Shown here piece after piece: positions 20,094 through 29,470 of a stretch of 32,760 nucleotides of DNA. The stretch covers positions 1 to 32,760 of the forward strand of contig WRFD01000005.1 in assembly GCA_009778955.1 (NCBI GenBank). The letters are read 5' to 3'. The notes under the pieces are model-generated. The model did no database searches, had not been told where the DNA came from, and saw nothing but the letters and a program-made list of their open reading frames with translations. Source of the stretch: Desulfobulbus sp. (lineage in GTDB: Bacteria > Desulfobacterota > Desulfobulbia > Desulfobulbales > Desulfobulbaceae). The translations under genes were made by a program, and so were the position numbers. Every line of letters begins with the position of its first letter. Position 1 is the stretch's first letter.

Positions 20094-21092
20094 CTACAGT
20101 TTCACATCGTGGAGATAACGGCACGTCTCTTCCGGCGGCATAGGATTGATGTAGAAGCCAGTTCCCCACTCGAAGCCTGCAATGGATGTCAGCTTGGGAA
20201 CAATTTCGAAATGCCAGTGATAATATTCCAGTGGACCGGAGCGGAGGGGCTGGGTATGGAGCACGAAATTATAGGGAACATGCGGGATACAGGCATCAAG
20301 CCGATGCAAGGTTTCAGAAAATATTGCAGCCAACTTGGTCAATGAGTTGTCGTCCTGTTCGATATAGGAGGATTCATGCCGCTTGGGCAAAATCCACATC
20401 TCGAACGGCGAACGTGGCGCAAAGGGGGTAAGGGTGAGGAAGAGATCGTTTTCGCAGACCAGGCGCACCTTCTGCTGCAACTCCTGGCGGATGATGTCGC
20501 AAAAAATGCACCGGTCCTTGTACTTGTAATAGGATTGGCTGCCTTCGAGTTCGGAGATCACCATCCGGGGCAGGATGGGCAGCGCCACCAGTTGGGAATG
20601 AGAATGTTCGAGCGAGGCGCCGGCGGCCTTGCCGAAATTCTTGAACACCACCACATAGTTGAAACGATGGTCCTTGGCCAGATCACGGATGCGCTCGCGA
20701 AAGGCCTGAAAGGTGAGGAGCATGAGATGCGTCGGCAGATGGGAAAACCGATCCAGATGGTTCGGGCTTTCGATTATCACCTCATGGGCGCCGATGCCGT
20801 TCATCCGGTCATACAACCCTTCGCCCTGCTTGTCCAGTTCGCCCTCGATGACCAGGGCCGGGTATTTATTGGGGACAACGCGCAAGTTCCACCCAGGGGT
20901 ATTGGGATAGCCCCATCCCCGGCCATAGGCCAGCACCTCGTCCGGAGTCGTCTTCTCATTACCGGGGCAAAGCGGACAAAATCCGCCCTTGACCTTGTAT
21001 TCCTCGACCAAGAAATCAGTCGGCCGCTTGCCCCGTTCCTGGGCAATGATGATCCAGCGGCCGAGAATCGGATCTTTACGCAATTCAGGCAT
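20094..21092 (-). CDS. galT: Galactose-1-phosphate uridylyltransferase family protein
   Basis: MPELRKDPILGRWIIIAQERGKRPTDF, CPLCPGNE, catalytic-type EHSHSQ (HXHXQ), LPKRHES. Substrate not certain from sequence alone. Confidence 0.88.
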   Translation of the reverse strand: MPELRKDPILGRWIIIAQERGKRPTDFLVEEYKVKGGFCPLCPGNEKTTPDEVLAYGRGWGYPNTPGWNLRVVPNKYPALVIEGELDKQGEGLYDRMNGIGAHEVIIESPNHLDRFSHLPTHLMLLTFQAFRERIRDLAKDHRFNYVVVFKNFGKAAGASLEHSHSQLVALPILPRMVISELEGSQSYYKYKDRCIFCDIIRQELQQKVRLVCENDLFLTLTPFAPRSPFEMWILPKRHESSYIEQDDNSLTKLAAIFSETLHRLDACIPHVPYNFVLHTQPLRSGPLEYYHWHFEIVPKLTSIAGFEWGTGFYINPMPPEETCRYLHDVKL

Positions 21093-21100
21093 ACAACCGC

Positions 21101-21463
21101 CTATCGCCCCTGTTCTTTTTCACGTTGCTCCTGCCGGGATTTACAGTCGATGCAGTATTTGGCCACCGGCCGGGCCTGAAGCCGTTTGACCGCGATATCG
21201 CACCCGCAGCCGGTACAGATGCCGTAGCTGCCATCCTCGATCCGAACCAGGGCTTCCTCGATCTTGTCCATCAGTTTCCGTTCCCGGCCACGAATCCGCA
21301 GCTCGAAAGTCCGATCCGACTCCATGCTGGCCCGGTCGTTGGGGTCAGGAATATTGCCGGAGGAATTGGTCATGTCAGTCAGAGTCTGTTCGACATCGGT
21401 GGTGATTTCCGCTTTCATCGCCTCAAGCTGTTCTTTGAAACGCATCAACTCCTGCTCATCCAT
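21101..21463 (-). CDS. dksA: DksA/TraR-family zinc-finger transcription factor
   Basis: Coiled-coil N-terminus, RKLMDKIEEALVRIEDGSYGICTGCGCDIAVKRLQARPVAKYCIDCK (four-Cys zinc finger). Confidence 0.92.
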   Translation of the reverse strand: MDEQELMRFKEQLEAMKAEITTDVEQTLTDMTNSSGNIPDPNDRASMESDRTFELRIRGRERKLMDKIEEALVRIEDGSYGICTGCGCDIAVKRLQARPVAKYCIDCKSRQEQREKEQGR

Positions 21464-21465
21464 CG

Positions 21466-21999
21466 TTATTCTCCAACAAGGTGGTTCTCGTGTTCTTCAA
21501 CAGCAGTATAGCATGCGGAGGATGGTCTGACAAACAGTCCGCTCTTGCCGCCGCTCTTTCGAAGCAGCCGGATATCCGACATCACCATGGTCTTATCGAC
21601 CGACTTACACATGTCATAAATGGTCAGAGCCGCGATCGACACCGCCGTCAAAGCCTCCATTTCCACCCCGGTCCTGCCGGTTATTGAGACCGTTGCCGCA
21701 ATCTCAATGGCGCAACGGGCGTCATCAAAGGAAAAATCGATGTCCACCCTGGTGACCGCCAAAGGATGGCACAAGGGAATCAACTGGTCCACTTTCTTGG
21801 CCGCCATGATGCCGGCGATCCGGGCTACGCCGAGCACATCGCCCTTCTTGATAGCGCCGGCATGAACCATGTCGTAGGCCTGCCGGGACATTGAGATCGT
21901 GCCGGCGGCGGTTGCCCGGCGATCTGTCGCATCCTTGCCGCCAACATCGACCATGCGGGCGTTGCCGTTGGCATCGAAGTGGGTGAACTGATCAGGCAT
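21466..21999 (-). CDS. moaC: Cyclic pyranopterin monophosphate synthase MoaC
   Basis: [106 protein letters not shown]. Start at 21999; overlaps the dnaJ stop by 8 nt. Confidence 0.95.
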   Translation of the reverse strand: MPDQFTHFDANGNARMVDVGGKDATDRRATAAGTISMSRQAYDMVHAGAIKKGDVLGVARIAGIMAAKKVDQLIPLCHPLAVTRVDIDFSFDDARCAIEIAATVSITGRTGVEMEALTAVSIAALTIYDMCKSVDKTMVMSDIRLLRKSGGKSGLFVRPSSACYTAVEEHENHLVGE

Positions 22000-23146
22000 T
22001 GGCGACCTTTTCCTGATCCTCGCTTTTTTTCTTCTGTTTGCCGAGGTGGCCATGGAAAAGGCGGGCAAAAAAACCTTCCTGCTCCTGTTCCTTGCTTAAT
22101 TCGTCGAACTTGCAGAGCAACTCCTTTTGTTCCTTGCTCAATTTGGTGGGCGTCAGGACCTGGACCTCGACCACCATGTCGCCCTTGCCGTCACCGCGCA
22201 GGCTGGACACGCCTTCGCCCCGGAGGACGAACCGCTCGCCGGACTGGGTGCCGGCCGGGATCTTCAGTTTCGTCGTCCCGTGGATCGTGGGCGTATCGGC
22301 CTCGCAGCCGAGGGTGGCCCGCACCATCGACACCGGGAGCCTGAGATAGATGGTTTGTCCGTCTCTTTGGAAATGCTCGTGCACATCGACATGAATGACT
22401 ACATACAGATCACCGGAAGGGCCGCCGCGACGCCCACCTTCCCCTTCGCCGGCCAAGCGCATCCGGGAACCGGTGTCCACACCGGCCGGGATGCGGATGC
22501 TGACCTTCTTGCTCCGGTTGACCAGCCCTTCGCCCTGACAATCGGCACAAGGATCGGTAATCACCTGGCCCGCTCCGTGACAGCGCGGACAGGTGGTGGT
22601 GACCTGGAAAAAGCCCTGGGAACGGACCACCTGGCCGCGCCCCTGGCACATCGGGCAGGTCTGCGGCCGATGTCCCGGCCGGGCGCCCGACCCTTCGCAG
22701 GTCCAGCAGGTTTCCCGCTTGGTGACCTCCACCTGGCGGTTGGCGCCATGCACCGCCTCCATGAACGAGATGCGGATATCGTAGCGCAGATCCTCGCCTT
22801 GAACTTGGGCGTTGGGATCGTGCCGCCTGGCCCGGCCGCCGCCAAACCCGAAGAGATCGCCGAACAAATCGTTGATGTGCGAGAAAATGTCCTCGCTGCT
22901 CCCCGGACCGGTATAGCCGCTGTTGAGCAGCCCTTCCTTACCGTAGGTGTCGTAGATGCGCCGTTTCTGTACATCACTGAGGACTTCGTAAGCCTCGGCG
23001 GCTTCCTTGAACTTTTCCTCTGCCCTGGTATCGCCCTGATTGCGGTCAGGGTGATATTTCATGGCCAGCTTGCGGTACGCTTTCTTGATGGCCTCGGCTG
23101 AGGCATCTTTGCCAATGCCGAGTATCTCGTAATAGCTCTTGCTCAT
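21992..23146 (-). CDS. dnaJ: Chaperone DnaJ
   Basis: J domain [33 protein letters not shown] (HPD), Gly-rich region, and four CXXCXGXG-type repeats ([32 protein letters not shown]). Confidence 0.95.
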   Translation of the reverse strand: MSKSYYEILGIGKDASAEAIKKAYRKLAMKYHPDRNQGDTRAEEKFKEAAEAYEVLSDVQKRRIYDTYGKEGLLNSGYTGPGSSEDIFSHINDLFGDLFGFGGGRARRHDPNAQVQGEDLRYDIRISFMEAVHGANRQVEVTKRETCWTCEGSGARPGHRPQTCPMCQGRGQVVRSQGFFQVTTTCPRCHGAGQVITDPCADCQGEGLVNRSKKVSIRIPAGVDTGSRMRLAGEGEGGRRGGPSGDLYVVIHVDVHEHFQRDGQTIYLRLPVSMVRATLGCEADTPTIHGTTKLKIPAGTQSGERFVLRGEGVSSLRGDGKGDMVVEVQVLTPTKLSKEQKELLCKFDELSKEQEQEGFFARLFHGHLGKQKKKSEDQEKVANA

Positions 23147-23169
23147 GATCAATCCCACATCCGTTACGG

Positions 23170-23436
23170 CTATTCTTCAGCGATCCCTTCCTCGGCGGCC
23201 GCATCTGCCGCTTTCTCTGCCTTGCGTTGTTTGGGAAGTTCATGGATATTGTCAAAGGTGACCTTGCCAGCGGCGATCTCGCGCAGGGTCATGACAACCT
23301 CCTTGTTCTTGCCCGTGACCAGAAAAGGCTCGCCCTTGCGATGCTGCCGAATCCGCTCCACCGCCAGATGGATCAAGGCAAATCGATTGTCATCACCTAC
23401 TTTTGTCAGGCAATCCTCAACAGTTATACGCGCCAT
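23170..23436 (-). CDS. rpoZ: DNA-directed RNA polymerase omega subunit
   Basis: [35 protein letters not shown]...[26 protein letters not shown] immediately upstream of ATG 23436. Confidence 0.93.
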   Translation of the reverse strand: MARITVEDCLTKVGDDNRFALIHLAVERIRQHRKGEPFLVTGKNKEVVMTLREIAAGKVTFDNIHELPKQRKAEKAADAAAEEGIAEE

Positions 23437-23452
23437 GCTTTCTGCCTCCATG

Positions 23453-23486
23453 GAATAAAAATCCCGGAGTTCGTTTTTTCTCCGGG
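23453..23486 (-). terminator. Terminator-like hairpin between purA and rpoZ (terminator or rpoZ leader attenuator)
   Basis: Minus strand CCCGGAG-AAAAAACGAA-CTCCGGG followed by ATTTTTATT; 7-bp stem, 10-nt loop. Confidence 0.55.
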
Positions 23487-23608
23487 AAATTGAAATGCCC
23501 TGGAACCCAGCCGTCGCTGCGCAAGCATTGTCCCAGCGGATATCCAGACGGTATTGTAATAATCACGATAGGAAATTTAACAAGATCTGCAGCCCGGTCC
23601 CCGAAGTC

Positions 23609-24913
23609 TCAGTTGGCAAAAGGGTTGCGCAACAGAAGCGTTTCTTCGCGGTCGGGTCCCACGGAAACAATTGCCGGAGCCACGCCGGTCAGATCCTCGA
23701 GGCGCTTGAGATACGCCTTGGCCTGGGCGGGCAGTTCCTGGTAAGAACGAATTCCGGGCAACTCGGTGTTCCATCCGTCTATTTCTTCGTAGACTGGCTC
23801 AGCCATCCGCGCCTTGCGGATGTTTTCCGGCATATAGCCGAACGGCATGCCTTCTACCCGGTAGCCGGTGGCGATCTTCAGTTTTTTCAAGCCGGAAAGG
23901 ACATCAAGCTTGGTCACGGCGAAACCGGTCAGACCATTGAGGCGGACGGCATCGTTAGCCACCACCGCGTCAAACCAGCCACAGCGACGGCGGCGTCCCG
24001 TGGTTGCGCCATATTCATTGCCTTTCTGCTGGAGGGTATCGCCAATGGCGTCTCCCTCCGGCAACTCGGTCGGAAACGGTCCTTCGCCGACCCGGGTGGT
24101 GTACGCCTTGAGGATGCCGATCACCTCGTCGATATGCACCGGTCCAAATCCGGCGCCGATGCAGGCGTTGCCGGCAATGGTGTTGGAGGAGGTGACAAAG
24201 GGATAGGTGCCGTGGTCGATGTCGAGATGGGTTCCCTGGGCGCCCTCAAACAGAATGTTCTTGCCTGCCTTGCGCGCTTGATCCAGCGTCACCGACACGT
24301 TGCCGACAAAGGGCGCCAACTGGGCGGCATAGGCTTCGAATTGATCGGCAATGTCGGCATACTCCATCGGCTGGGCGCCAAACTGCCGGGTAAGGATGAA
24401 ATTCTTTTCCTCCAACGCCGCCTGGAGCTTATCGGCAAACAGACTCATATCGAGCATATCGCCAACTTTCATGCCGACCCGCCCGACCTTGTCCATATAG
24501 CAGGGGCCGATGCCACGGCCGGTGGTGCCAATCTTTTTCCCCTTGGCAAGGGCATTTTCACGGACCACATCCAGCCGCTGGTGATAGGGCATGATCAAGT
24601 GGGCGTTGGCGCTGATCAACAGCTGTTTCGGAGCAACCGTCATACCCTTTTCAGCCAGGTTGGCCATTTCCTTGAGCAGCACGCCGGGGTCGATGATCAC
24701 CCCGTTGCCGATGACGCAGGTCTTGTCCTTATAGAGAATACCTGATGGAACAATGTGAAAGATGTATCGCTGTCCATCCACCACCAGAGTATGGCCGGCA
24801 TTGTTTCCACCTTGGAAACGGACGACAAAGTCCGCATACCGGGTCAGGAGATCGACGATTTTACCTTTGCCTTCATCACCCCATTGGGTGCCGACCACCA
24901 CCACACTGGCCAT
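23609..24913 (-). CDS. purA: Adenylosuccinate synthetase
   Basis: MASVVVVGTQWGDEGKGKIVDLLTRYADFVVRFQGGNNAGHTLV ... GTTGRGIGPCYMDKVGR ... FEGAQGTHLDIDHGTYPFVTSSNT. ATG at 24913. Confidence 0.97.
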   Translation of the reverse strand: MASVVVVGTQWGDEGKGKIVDLLTRYADFVVRFQGGNNAGHTLVVDGQRYIFHIVPSGILYKDKTCVIGNGVIIDPGVLLKEMANLAEKGMTVAPKQLLISANAHLIMPYHQRLDVVRENALAKGKKIGTTGRGIGPCYMDKVGRVGMKVGDMLDMSLFADKLQAALEEKNFILTRQFGAQPMEYADIADQFEAYAAQLAPFVGNVSVTLDQARKAGKNILFEGAQGTHLDIDHGTYPFVTSSNTIAGNACIGAGFGPVHIDEVIGILKAYTTRVGEGPFPTELPEGDAIGDTLQQKGNEYGATTGRRRRCGWFDAVVANDAVRLNGLTGFAVTKLDVLSGLKKLKIATGYRVEGMPFGYMPENIRKARMAEPVYEEIDGWNTELPGIRSYQELPAQAKAYLKRLEDLTGVAPAIVSVGPDREETLLLRNPFAN

Positions 24914-25103
24914 GTTCTCTCCACATATTGAATAGATACGCAAAAGAATCGCTCCGCTTCGACGCGCCATGGACGCGGGCGGAAAACTGCGAAAACTGCT
25001 CGGATCCCGACTAAACCTTGTTTATCTAGCAGAAAAGGCGCGAAAAGTCAAACAGGAGAAAAGCGAGGCCAATAGCGGGAAAGGCGCGTCCTGCCCAATA
25101 GAC

Positions 25104-25159
25104 CAAAAACAAAAAAAACCTTCCGGCCCGCCCCGACATCATGCGGGCGGACCGGAAGG
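25104..25159 (-). terminator. Rho-independent terminator downstream of nrfA
   Basis: Minus strand CCTTCCGGTCCGCCC ... GGGCGGGCCGGAAGG followed by TTTTTTTTGTTTTT. Confidence 0.88.
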
Positions 25160-25185
25160 CGGTCAGGGGAAGAGGAGTAAACGAT

Positions 25186-26685
25186 TTAATTATACGATGT
25201 TTTGAGCTGCATATCCTTGCGGGATGCAGGGTCGAACAACCCCTTGGCTTCGCTTTTCTTGAACCATTCCTGCTTCAAGGTGTTGAGGAAGGTCTTTTTC
25301 TCCTTGACCAGCGCATCGAAATCCATGCCGACGAGGGCTTGCGCCTTCTCCTTGGTGGAAAAATCCGGCGCGACATAATCGGCGGCATTGTATTTGGCCA
25401 GGACCACACGCAGTTTCAGCCGGGCATCCTGTCCTTTGTTGATCGCGCCTGCCAGGGTCCGCAGGGTTTCCTCGGGGGCATGGAAAAAGGAGCCATGACT
25501 GGCAACGGCGAAATCCCAGCGCCATTGCCCGTGGCGGATATCCTGCAGGGCCGGCTTCATCTCCTCCTCTGTCGCTCCTAAACTCCAGGCCTTGGCGGCC
25601 TCCAGATGAGCCTTGGCCAGAATGTCGGTTGCCATTTTGGACAACTCTTCTTTCCGCGCCAGTTTTCTCTCCACAGTCTGGCGGAATTCCTTTTCGGTTC
25701 CCTTGTGGCAGTTCAGGCAGGTATTGGCGATGTTGTCAAGCGGACTGCCAACCGCGTGGCTCGAATACTTGACGCCACCCTCGCGCACATAGGGCATGTG
25801 ACAATCGGCGCAGGCCAGGCCGTTGCGATAGTGGACTCCGGTGGTGAAGAATTCGTAACCAGGATGCTGGGCCTTGAGCATCGGCGTTTTGCTCAAGGAG
25901 TGGGTCCAGTCGGAAAAGCCGATGCTGTCATAGTACTCTTCTATGTTCTCGGCTGTCATCCCCTTGTTCCAGGGAAGGGTGACCACCATGGCGGTCTTCT
26001 TCTCTCCCTTGTCCTCCCAGTCGGTCTTCTTGAAGTAGTATTCGACATGGCATTGCGCACAGACCAGAGAACGCATGTCTTGATGGGTAATGTTGGCGGT
26101 TTTCAGGCTGCCTTCGGCATCCAGGGCCCGCTTGAGGTACTCGCGGGTTAAGGTCAACTTCATGGTGGCGCTGTCGTGACAGTCGCCGCAACCGATGGTA
26201 TTGACAATTTCATCGCCGTATTTTGCCCATTTGCCTGTAAAATATTCCAGTTCGCCGTCCCGTTTCATCAACCGGGGCACATCCGGGGACTTGCAGGTCC
26301 AGCAGGCCGTCGGCTGGGGACCAGTCTTGTTGTCCACCGGCGCTCCGGTGCGCAGGGTGTTGATGTTGTCTTCCAGGGCGTAAAAATGTCCCCGGGGCTT
26401 GTTGTAATCCTTGGAGAACGCATAGCCGCCCCACATGATCACCAACGCGGGATCATGCTTGAGAACATCGACGATCTCATCACTCTTCCTGGTCTGCATG
26501 TAGGTATCGTACTGACGGGGATAATACTTACCCCATTCAGAGGATCGCGTTTCGCCGCTCTTGATGGGCGGGACAGCGTTCATGGCCTGCTGCTCTGCCT
26601 TGTTCTCCCGGATGGAGACGGTCAGCAGCACCATCGGGACGGCGGCGAGCACACAGAGTGCGATAATAACGGACGATTTCTTCAT
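25186..26685 (-). CDS. nrfA: Ammonia-forming cytochrome c nitrite reductase (c552)
   Basis: Pentaheme pattern with the diagnostic CXXCK (CWTCK) plus CGDCH, CAQCH, CADCH, CLNCH. WGKYYPRQYDTYMQT and HYRNGLACADCHMPYVREGG are NrfA-like. Confidence 0.96.
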   Translation of the reverse strand: MKKSSVIIALCVLAAVPMVLLTVSIRENKAEQQAMNAVPPIKSGETRSSEWGKYYPRQYDTYMQTRKSDEIVDVLKHDPALVIMWGGYAFSKDYNKPRGHFYALEDNINTLRTGAPVDNKTGPQPTACWTCKSPDVPRLMKRDGELEYFTGKWAKYGDEIVNTIGCGDCHDSATMKLTLTREYLKRALDAEGSLKTANITHQDMRSLVCAQCHVEYYFKKTDWEDKGEKKTAMVVTLPWNKGMTAENIEEYYDSIGFSDWTHSLSKTPMLKAQHPGYEFFTTGVHYRNGLACADCHMPYVREGGVKYSSHAVGSPLDNIANTCLNCHKGTEKEFRQTVERKLARKEELSKMATDILAKAHLEAAKAWSLGATEEEMKPALQDIRHGQWRWDFAVASHGSFFHAPEETLRTLAGAINKGQDARLKLRVVLAKYNAADYVAPDFSTKEKAQALVGMDFDALVKEKKTFLNTLKQEWFKKSEAKGLFDPASRKDMQLKTSYN

Positions 26686-26708
26686 GTACATTCTCCTGGT
26701 TGAAATCC

Positions 26709-27227
26709 CTAATATATCTTGACGCTAAAATTATTCTGCGTTGCCGATAAATTGCGCATGGTGCCATGGGGAAGCGCCCGATGGCATTCCCAGCAACGCC
26801 GCCCCATCTGCACGGTATTGTCGGCCTCTTTTTCGTACAGGGTGCTGTTGGTCAGCATCTGGGAAACTGTCATCTGGTGGCAGGCGATGCAGTTGTTCTG
26901 GATTCGCTTGGCGGCATCGCTGCTGATCCGCAGATTGGACCCGTAGGTCTTGAAGGTCATGGCCAGGGAATGATTGTATCCGTCCCGGGTCTTGGCCAGC
27001 ATTTTATTGACGAAAGAATCGCGCGGCAGGTGACAGTCCACACAGGTTGCCCGGTTCCGGTGGGAACTGTGCTCCCAGGTAGCATAGTGAGTGGTCATGG
27101 TGTGGCAGTTGACGCAGGCGCTGGGGTCGCTCGACAAATAGGACAACATCTTGGACTCTTGGACCAGATTGACGAAAACGCCCAGCGTCACGATCACTGC
27201 GAGAATGGCGGCATACTTCATAGGCAA
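26709..27227 (-). CDS. nrfH: Cytochrome c nitrite reductase small subunit (NapC/NirT family)
   Basis: N-terminal TM anchor and four CXXCH motifs (CVNCH, CVDCH, CIACH, CWECH). Directly upstream of nrfA. Confidence 0.95.
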   Translation of the reverse strand: MPMKYAAILAVIVTLGVFVNLVQESKMLSYLSSDPSACVNCHTMTTHYATWEHSSHRNRATCVDCHLPRDSFVNKMLAKTRDGYNHSLAMTFKTYGSNLRISSDAAKRIQNNCIACHQMTVSQMLTNSTLYEKEADNTVQMGRRCWECHRALPHGTMRNLSATQNNFSVKIY

Positions 27228-27665
27228 TCCTGTCGCCTCCTTTTCCCGGTTTCACTGCACAATCTTCCGCCGGATAGCCCGGCATGGCTCCTTTCTGATC
27301 GCCTTTCCAATCTCATGCATCCTCCTTTTCTCTATCTGCCGCCAACGTGCGTCAATCCCTCCAGCCGAAGGGGATGGCATTTTCCTCTCCTTTACCATCC
27401 ATCCATTGCCAGCGCCATAATTAAAGCAAACAGCATACCAATCAAGACAATGAGGCAACTTCAGCCCCATGGGTCTTTCCGAATGGCAAAAAGCGTTACG
27501 GTCAAGTAGCGCCAAAACCCCTCGACCGCTTCTTTTTGGTAACATTTGCGTAGCCAGGCCTCCCGTACGCGCATTACTATTACCAGTGTCGGCTGCGGGC
27601 AATTGTGGTATAGTTACCCTTCATGCCTTATTGTCTCGCCCCTTTTCGCCCTACAAATCAAACCG

Positions 27666-28022
27666 ATGCCGGACACTTTCTCTTCACGGCGGATGCGGCG
27701 CGAAGCCCGAACCGTGGAACTCATGATCAGCCGATATTGCTGGGAGCATCACGGCAGCTTGCCCGAACAATGCGATTCGTGCCGCCAGTTGCTCGCCTAT
27801 GCCCTGCAACGGCTGCGCCATTGCCCGTTCCAAGAGCAAAAGCCCACCTGCGGCAAATGTCCGATCCACTGTTACGCGCCCGACAGGCGCGAGCAGATTC
27901 GTGCGGCGATGCTCCACAGCGGCCGGCGCCTGCTTTTCTCACACCCCGTGCTCGTCCTGCTCCACCTGGTCGACGGCCTTCGCCATCCCCACCGCAAGAA
28001 GAAGGGATCCGCCCCCGCTTGA
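27666..28022 (+). CDS. YgbA-like / nitrous oxide-stimulated promoter family protein
   Basis: RRMRREARTVELMISRYCWEHHG...CDSCRQLLAYALQRLRHCPFQEQKPTCGKCPIHCYAPDRREQIRAAMLHSGRRLLFSHPVLVLLHLVDG. The Cys-rich CPF...KPTCGKCPIHCY pattern is characteristic. Confidence 0.85.
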   Translation: MPDTFSSRRMRREARTVELMISRYCWEHHGSLPEQCDSCRQLLAYALQRLRHCPFQEQKPTCGKCPIHCYAPDRREQIRAAMLHSGRRLLFSHPVLVLLHLVDGLRHPHRKKKGSAPA

Positions 28023-28103
28023 CACCTCGGGCCAAATCCCGTAAGTTTTTTTGTTTGCAACGGCTTGTCAGCCACTCCGTCAAACTTACTCCTGGTGCTC
28101 GCC

Positions 28104-28559
28104 ATGTTTGGAATAGGCCTCCCCGAAATGATCGTCATCCTTGCTGTGGCCTTGATCGTGGTCGGTCCGGACAAACTGCCCGGCTTGGCCCGCTCGTTGG
28201 CAAAGGGCATGATGGAAATGAAGAAAACGCTCAATCAGGTCAAGGAGAGCCTGACCCAAGAGGACGAAACCTTCCACACCATCCAGCGAGACCTTCAGCA
28301 AACCTCCGACGAGCTGCGAACCAAATTGACCGACACCGGCCTGTCGGAATGGCGGCCGGCAGCCGGGCCCGCCGCGCAGCAGGAGGAACCGGTCATCGAC
28401 GTGGAACCCGAAGCCCGGGCCATTGCGGCCGAATTGAGCGGCCAGGACGACTTGACTGAGCAGCCCCTCGCCGCTGACCGGCAGGAAGAGCAGCAGCCGC
28501 CCTCCGAATCCTCCATGGCTGCGCCCAAACCGGCCGGAGACGGCGCCCAGGCGTCATGA
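28104..28559 (+). CDS. tatB: Sec-independent protein translocase TatA/TatB family, probably TatB
   Basis: MFGIGLPEMIVILAVALIVVGPDKLPGLARSLAKGMMEMKKTLNQVKESL; followed by and overlapping tatC. Confidence 0.9.
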   Translation: MFGIGLPEMIVILAVALIVVGPDKLPGLARSLAKGMMEMKKTLNQVKESLTQEDETFHTIQRDLQQTSDELRTKLTDTGLSEWRPAAGPAAQQEEPVIDVEPEARAIAAELSGQDDLTEQPLAADRQEEQQPPSESSMAAPKPAGDGAQAS

Positions 28560-29305
28560 TCGAGGTCCTGGAACAATTTGCCCCCCACCAGGCGGAGCTG
28601 CGCAGGCGACTCATCCACTGCTGCGCAGCGGTGCTGTTGACCAGCACCATCGCCTATCTCTGCAAAGATGAACTCACGGCATGGTGCATGCGGCCTCTTT
28701 ATCTTGCCTATCCGCAGATGGGCAAGCTGGTCTACACCAAGCTGACCGACGCCTTTCTCAGCTATCTCAAACTTTCACTGCTGGTTGGCGTGACCGTCGC
28801 GTTTCCCTACCTGCTGTACCAGGTGTGGCTTTTCGTCGCACCGGGGCTCCTTGAGCGCGAAAAACGGACGGTGCGGACCATTGTCCTCTGGGCCTCGCTG
28901 CTTTTCCTGGCGGGCGCCGCCTTCGCCTTCTTCGTCGCCCTGCCCCGGATGCTCCATTTTTTCATGAGCTACGCCTCGCCCACCTTGCAACCAATGCTCA
29001 AACTCGGCCTGTACCTCACCTTTACCGCCCGCATGGCGCTGGCCTTCGGCATTGCCTTCGAAATTCCCTTCCTCATGGTGATGGCCACCCGTGCCGGCCT
29101 GCTCAAAAGCGATCACTTCCGCCAAAAACGCATCCCGTTCTATATTGCCATTGCGGTTCTCTCCTTTCTGCTGACAACCGGAGAGATCACCGCCACCGTT
29201 CTGCTTGCCCTGCCCCTTTTAGCCCTGTATGAAGCCGGCATCATGGCCTGCCGCGTCTTCGGCGTCAGGCGAAACAACCTGCCCGACCGGACAATCACGC
29301 CGTAA
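28556..29305 (+). CDS. tatC: Sec-independent protein translocase TatC
   Basis: HQAELRRRLIHCCAAVLLTSTIAY, VAFPYLLYQVWLFVAPGLLEREKR, FGIAFEIPFLMVMATRAGLL. ATGA-type overlap with tatB. Confidence 0.96.
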   Translation: MIEVLEQFAPHQAELRRRLIHCCAAVLLTSTIAYLCKDELTAWCMRPLYLAYPQMGKLVYTKLTDAFLSYLKLSLLVGVTVAFPYLLYQVWLFVAPGLLEREKRTVRTIVLWASLLFLAGAAFAFFVALPRMLHFFMSYASPTLQPMLKLGLYLTFTARMALAFGIAFEIPFLMVMATRAGLLKSDHFRQKRIPFYIAIAVLSFLLTTGEITATVLLALPLLALYEAGIMACRVFGVRRNNLPDRTITP

Positions 29306-29392
29306 AAGATCGCTCTTTTGGCCTTATCTTCTTGACTTTCCCACTCACCGAACCCGAACCTGGTTCTGAGCAGGAATTTTTCCTTTCCAGTC

Positions 29393-29421
29393 TTGACACA
29401 TTCTGAGCATTTTCCGATAAT
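29393..29421 (+). promoter_or_regulatory. sigma70-type promoter for the MCP gene
   Basis: TTGACA (29393-29398), 17-nt spacer, GATAAT (29416-29421). Confidence 0.6.
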
Positions 29422-29470
29422 TCTATAATACTGTCCTATTTTTCCATTTATTCCCACAGGGGTCGCAAAC

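Noticed and set aside
22127-23101. 324-aa plus-strand ORF antisense to dnaJ
   Set aside because: Shadow ORF; dnaJ on the other strand is certain.
23495-24745. 416-aa plus-strand ORF antisense to purA
   Set aside because: Shadow of purA codons; no recognisable motif.
27228-27665. Possible NO- or redox-responsive operator between nrfH and the ygbA-like gene (GGTATAGTTACC, TTGACCGTAAC half-site)
   Set aside because: Inverted symmetry is partial and no full HcpR/NsrR/FNR-type palindrome is visible; not enough to call a site.
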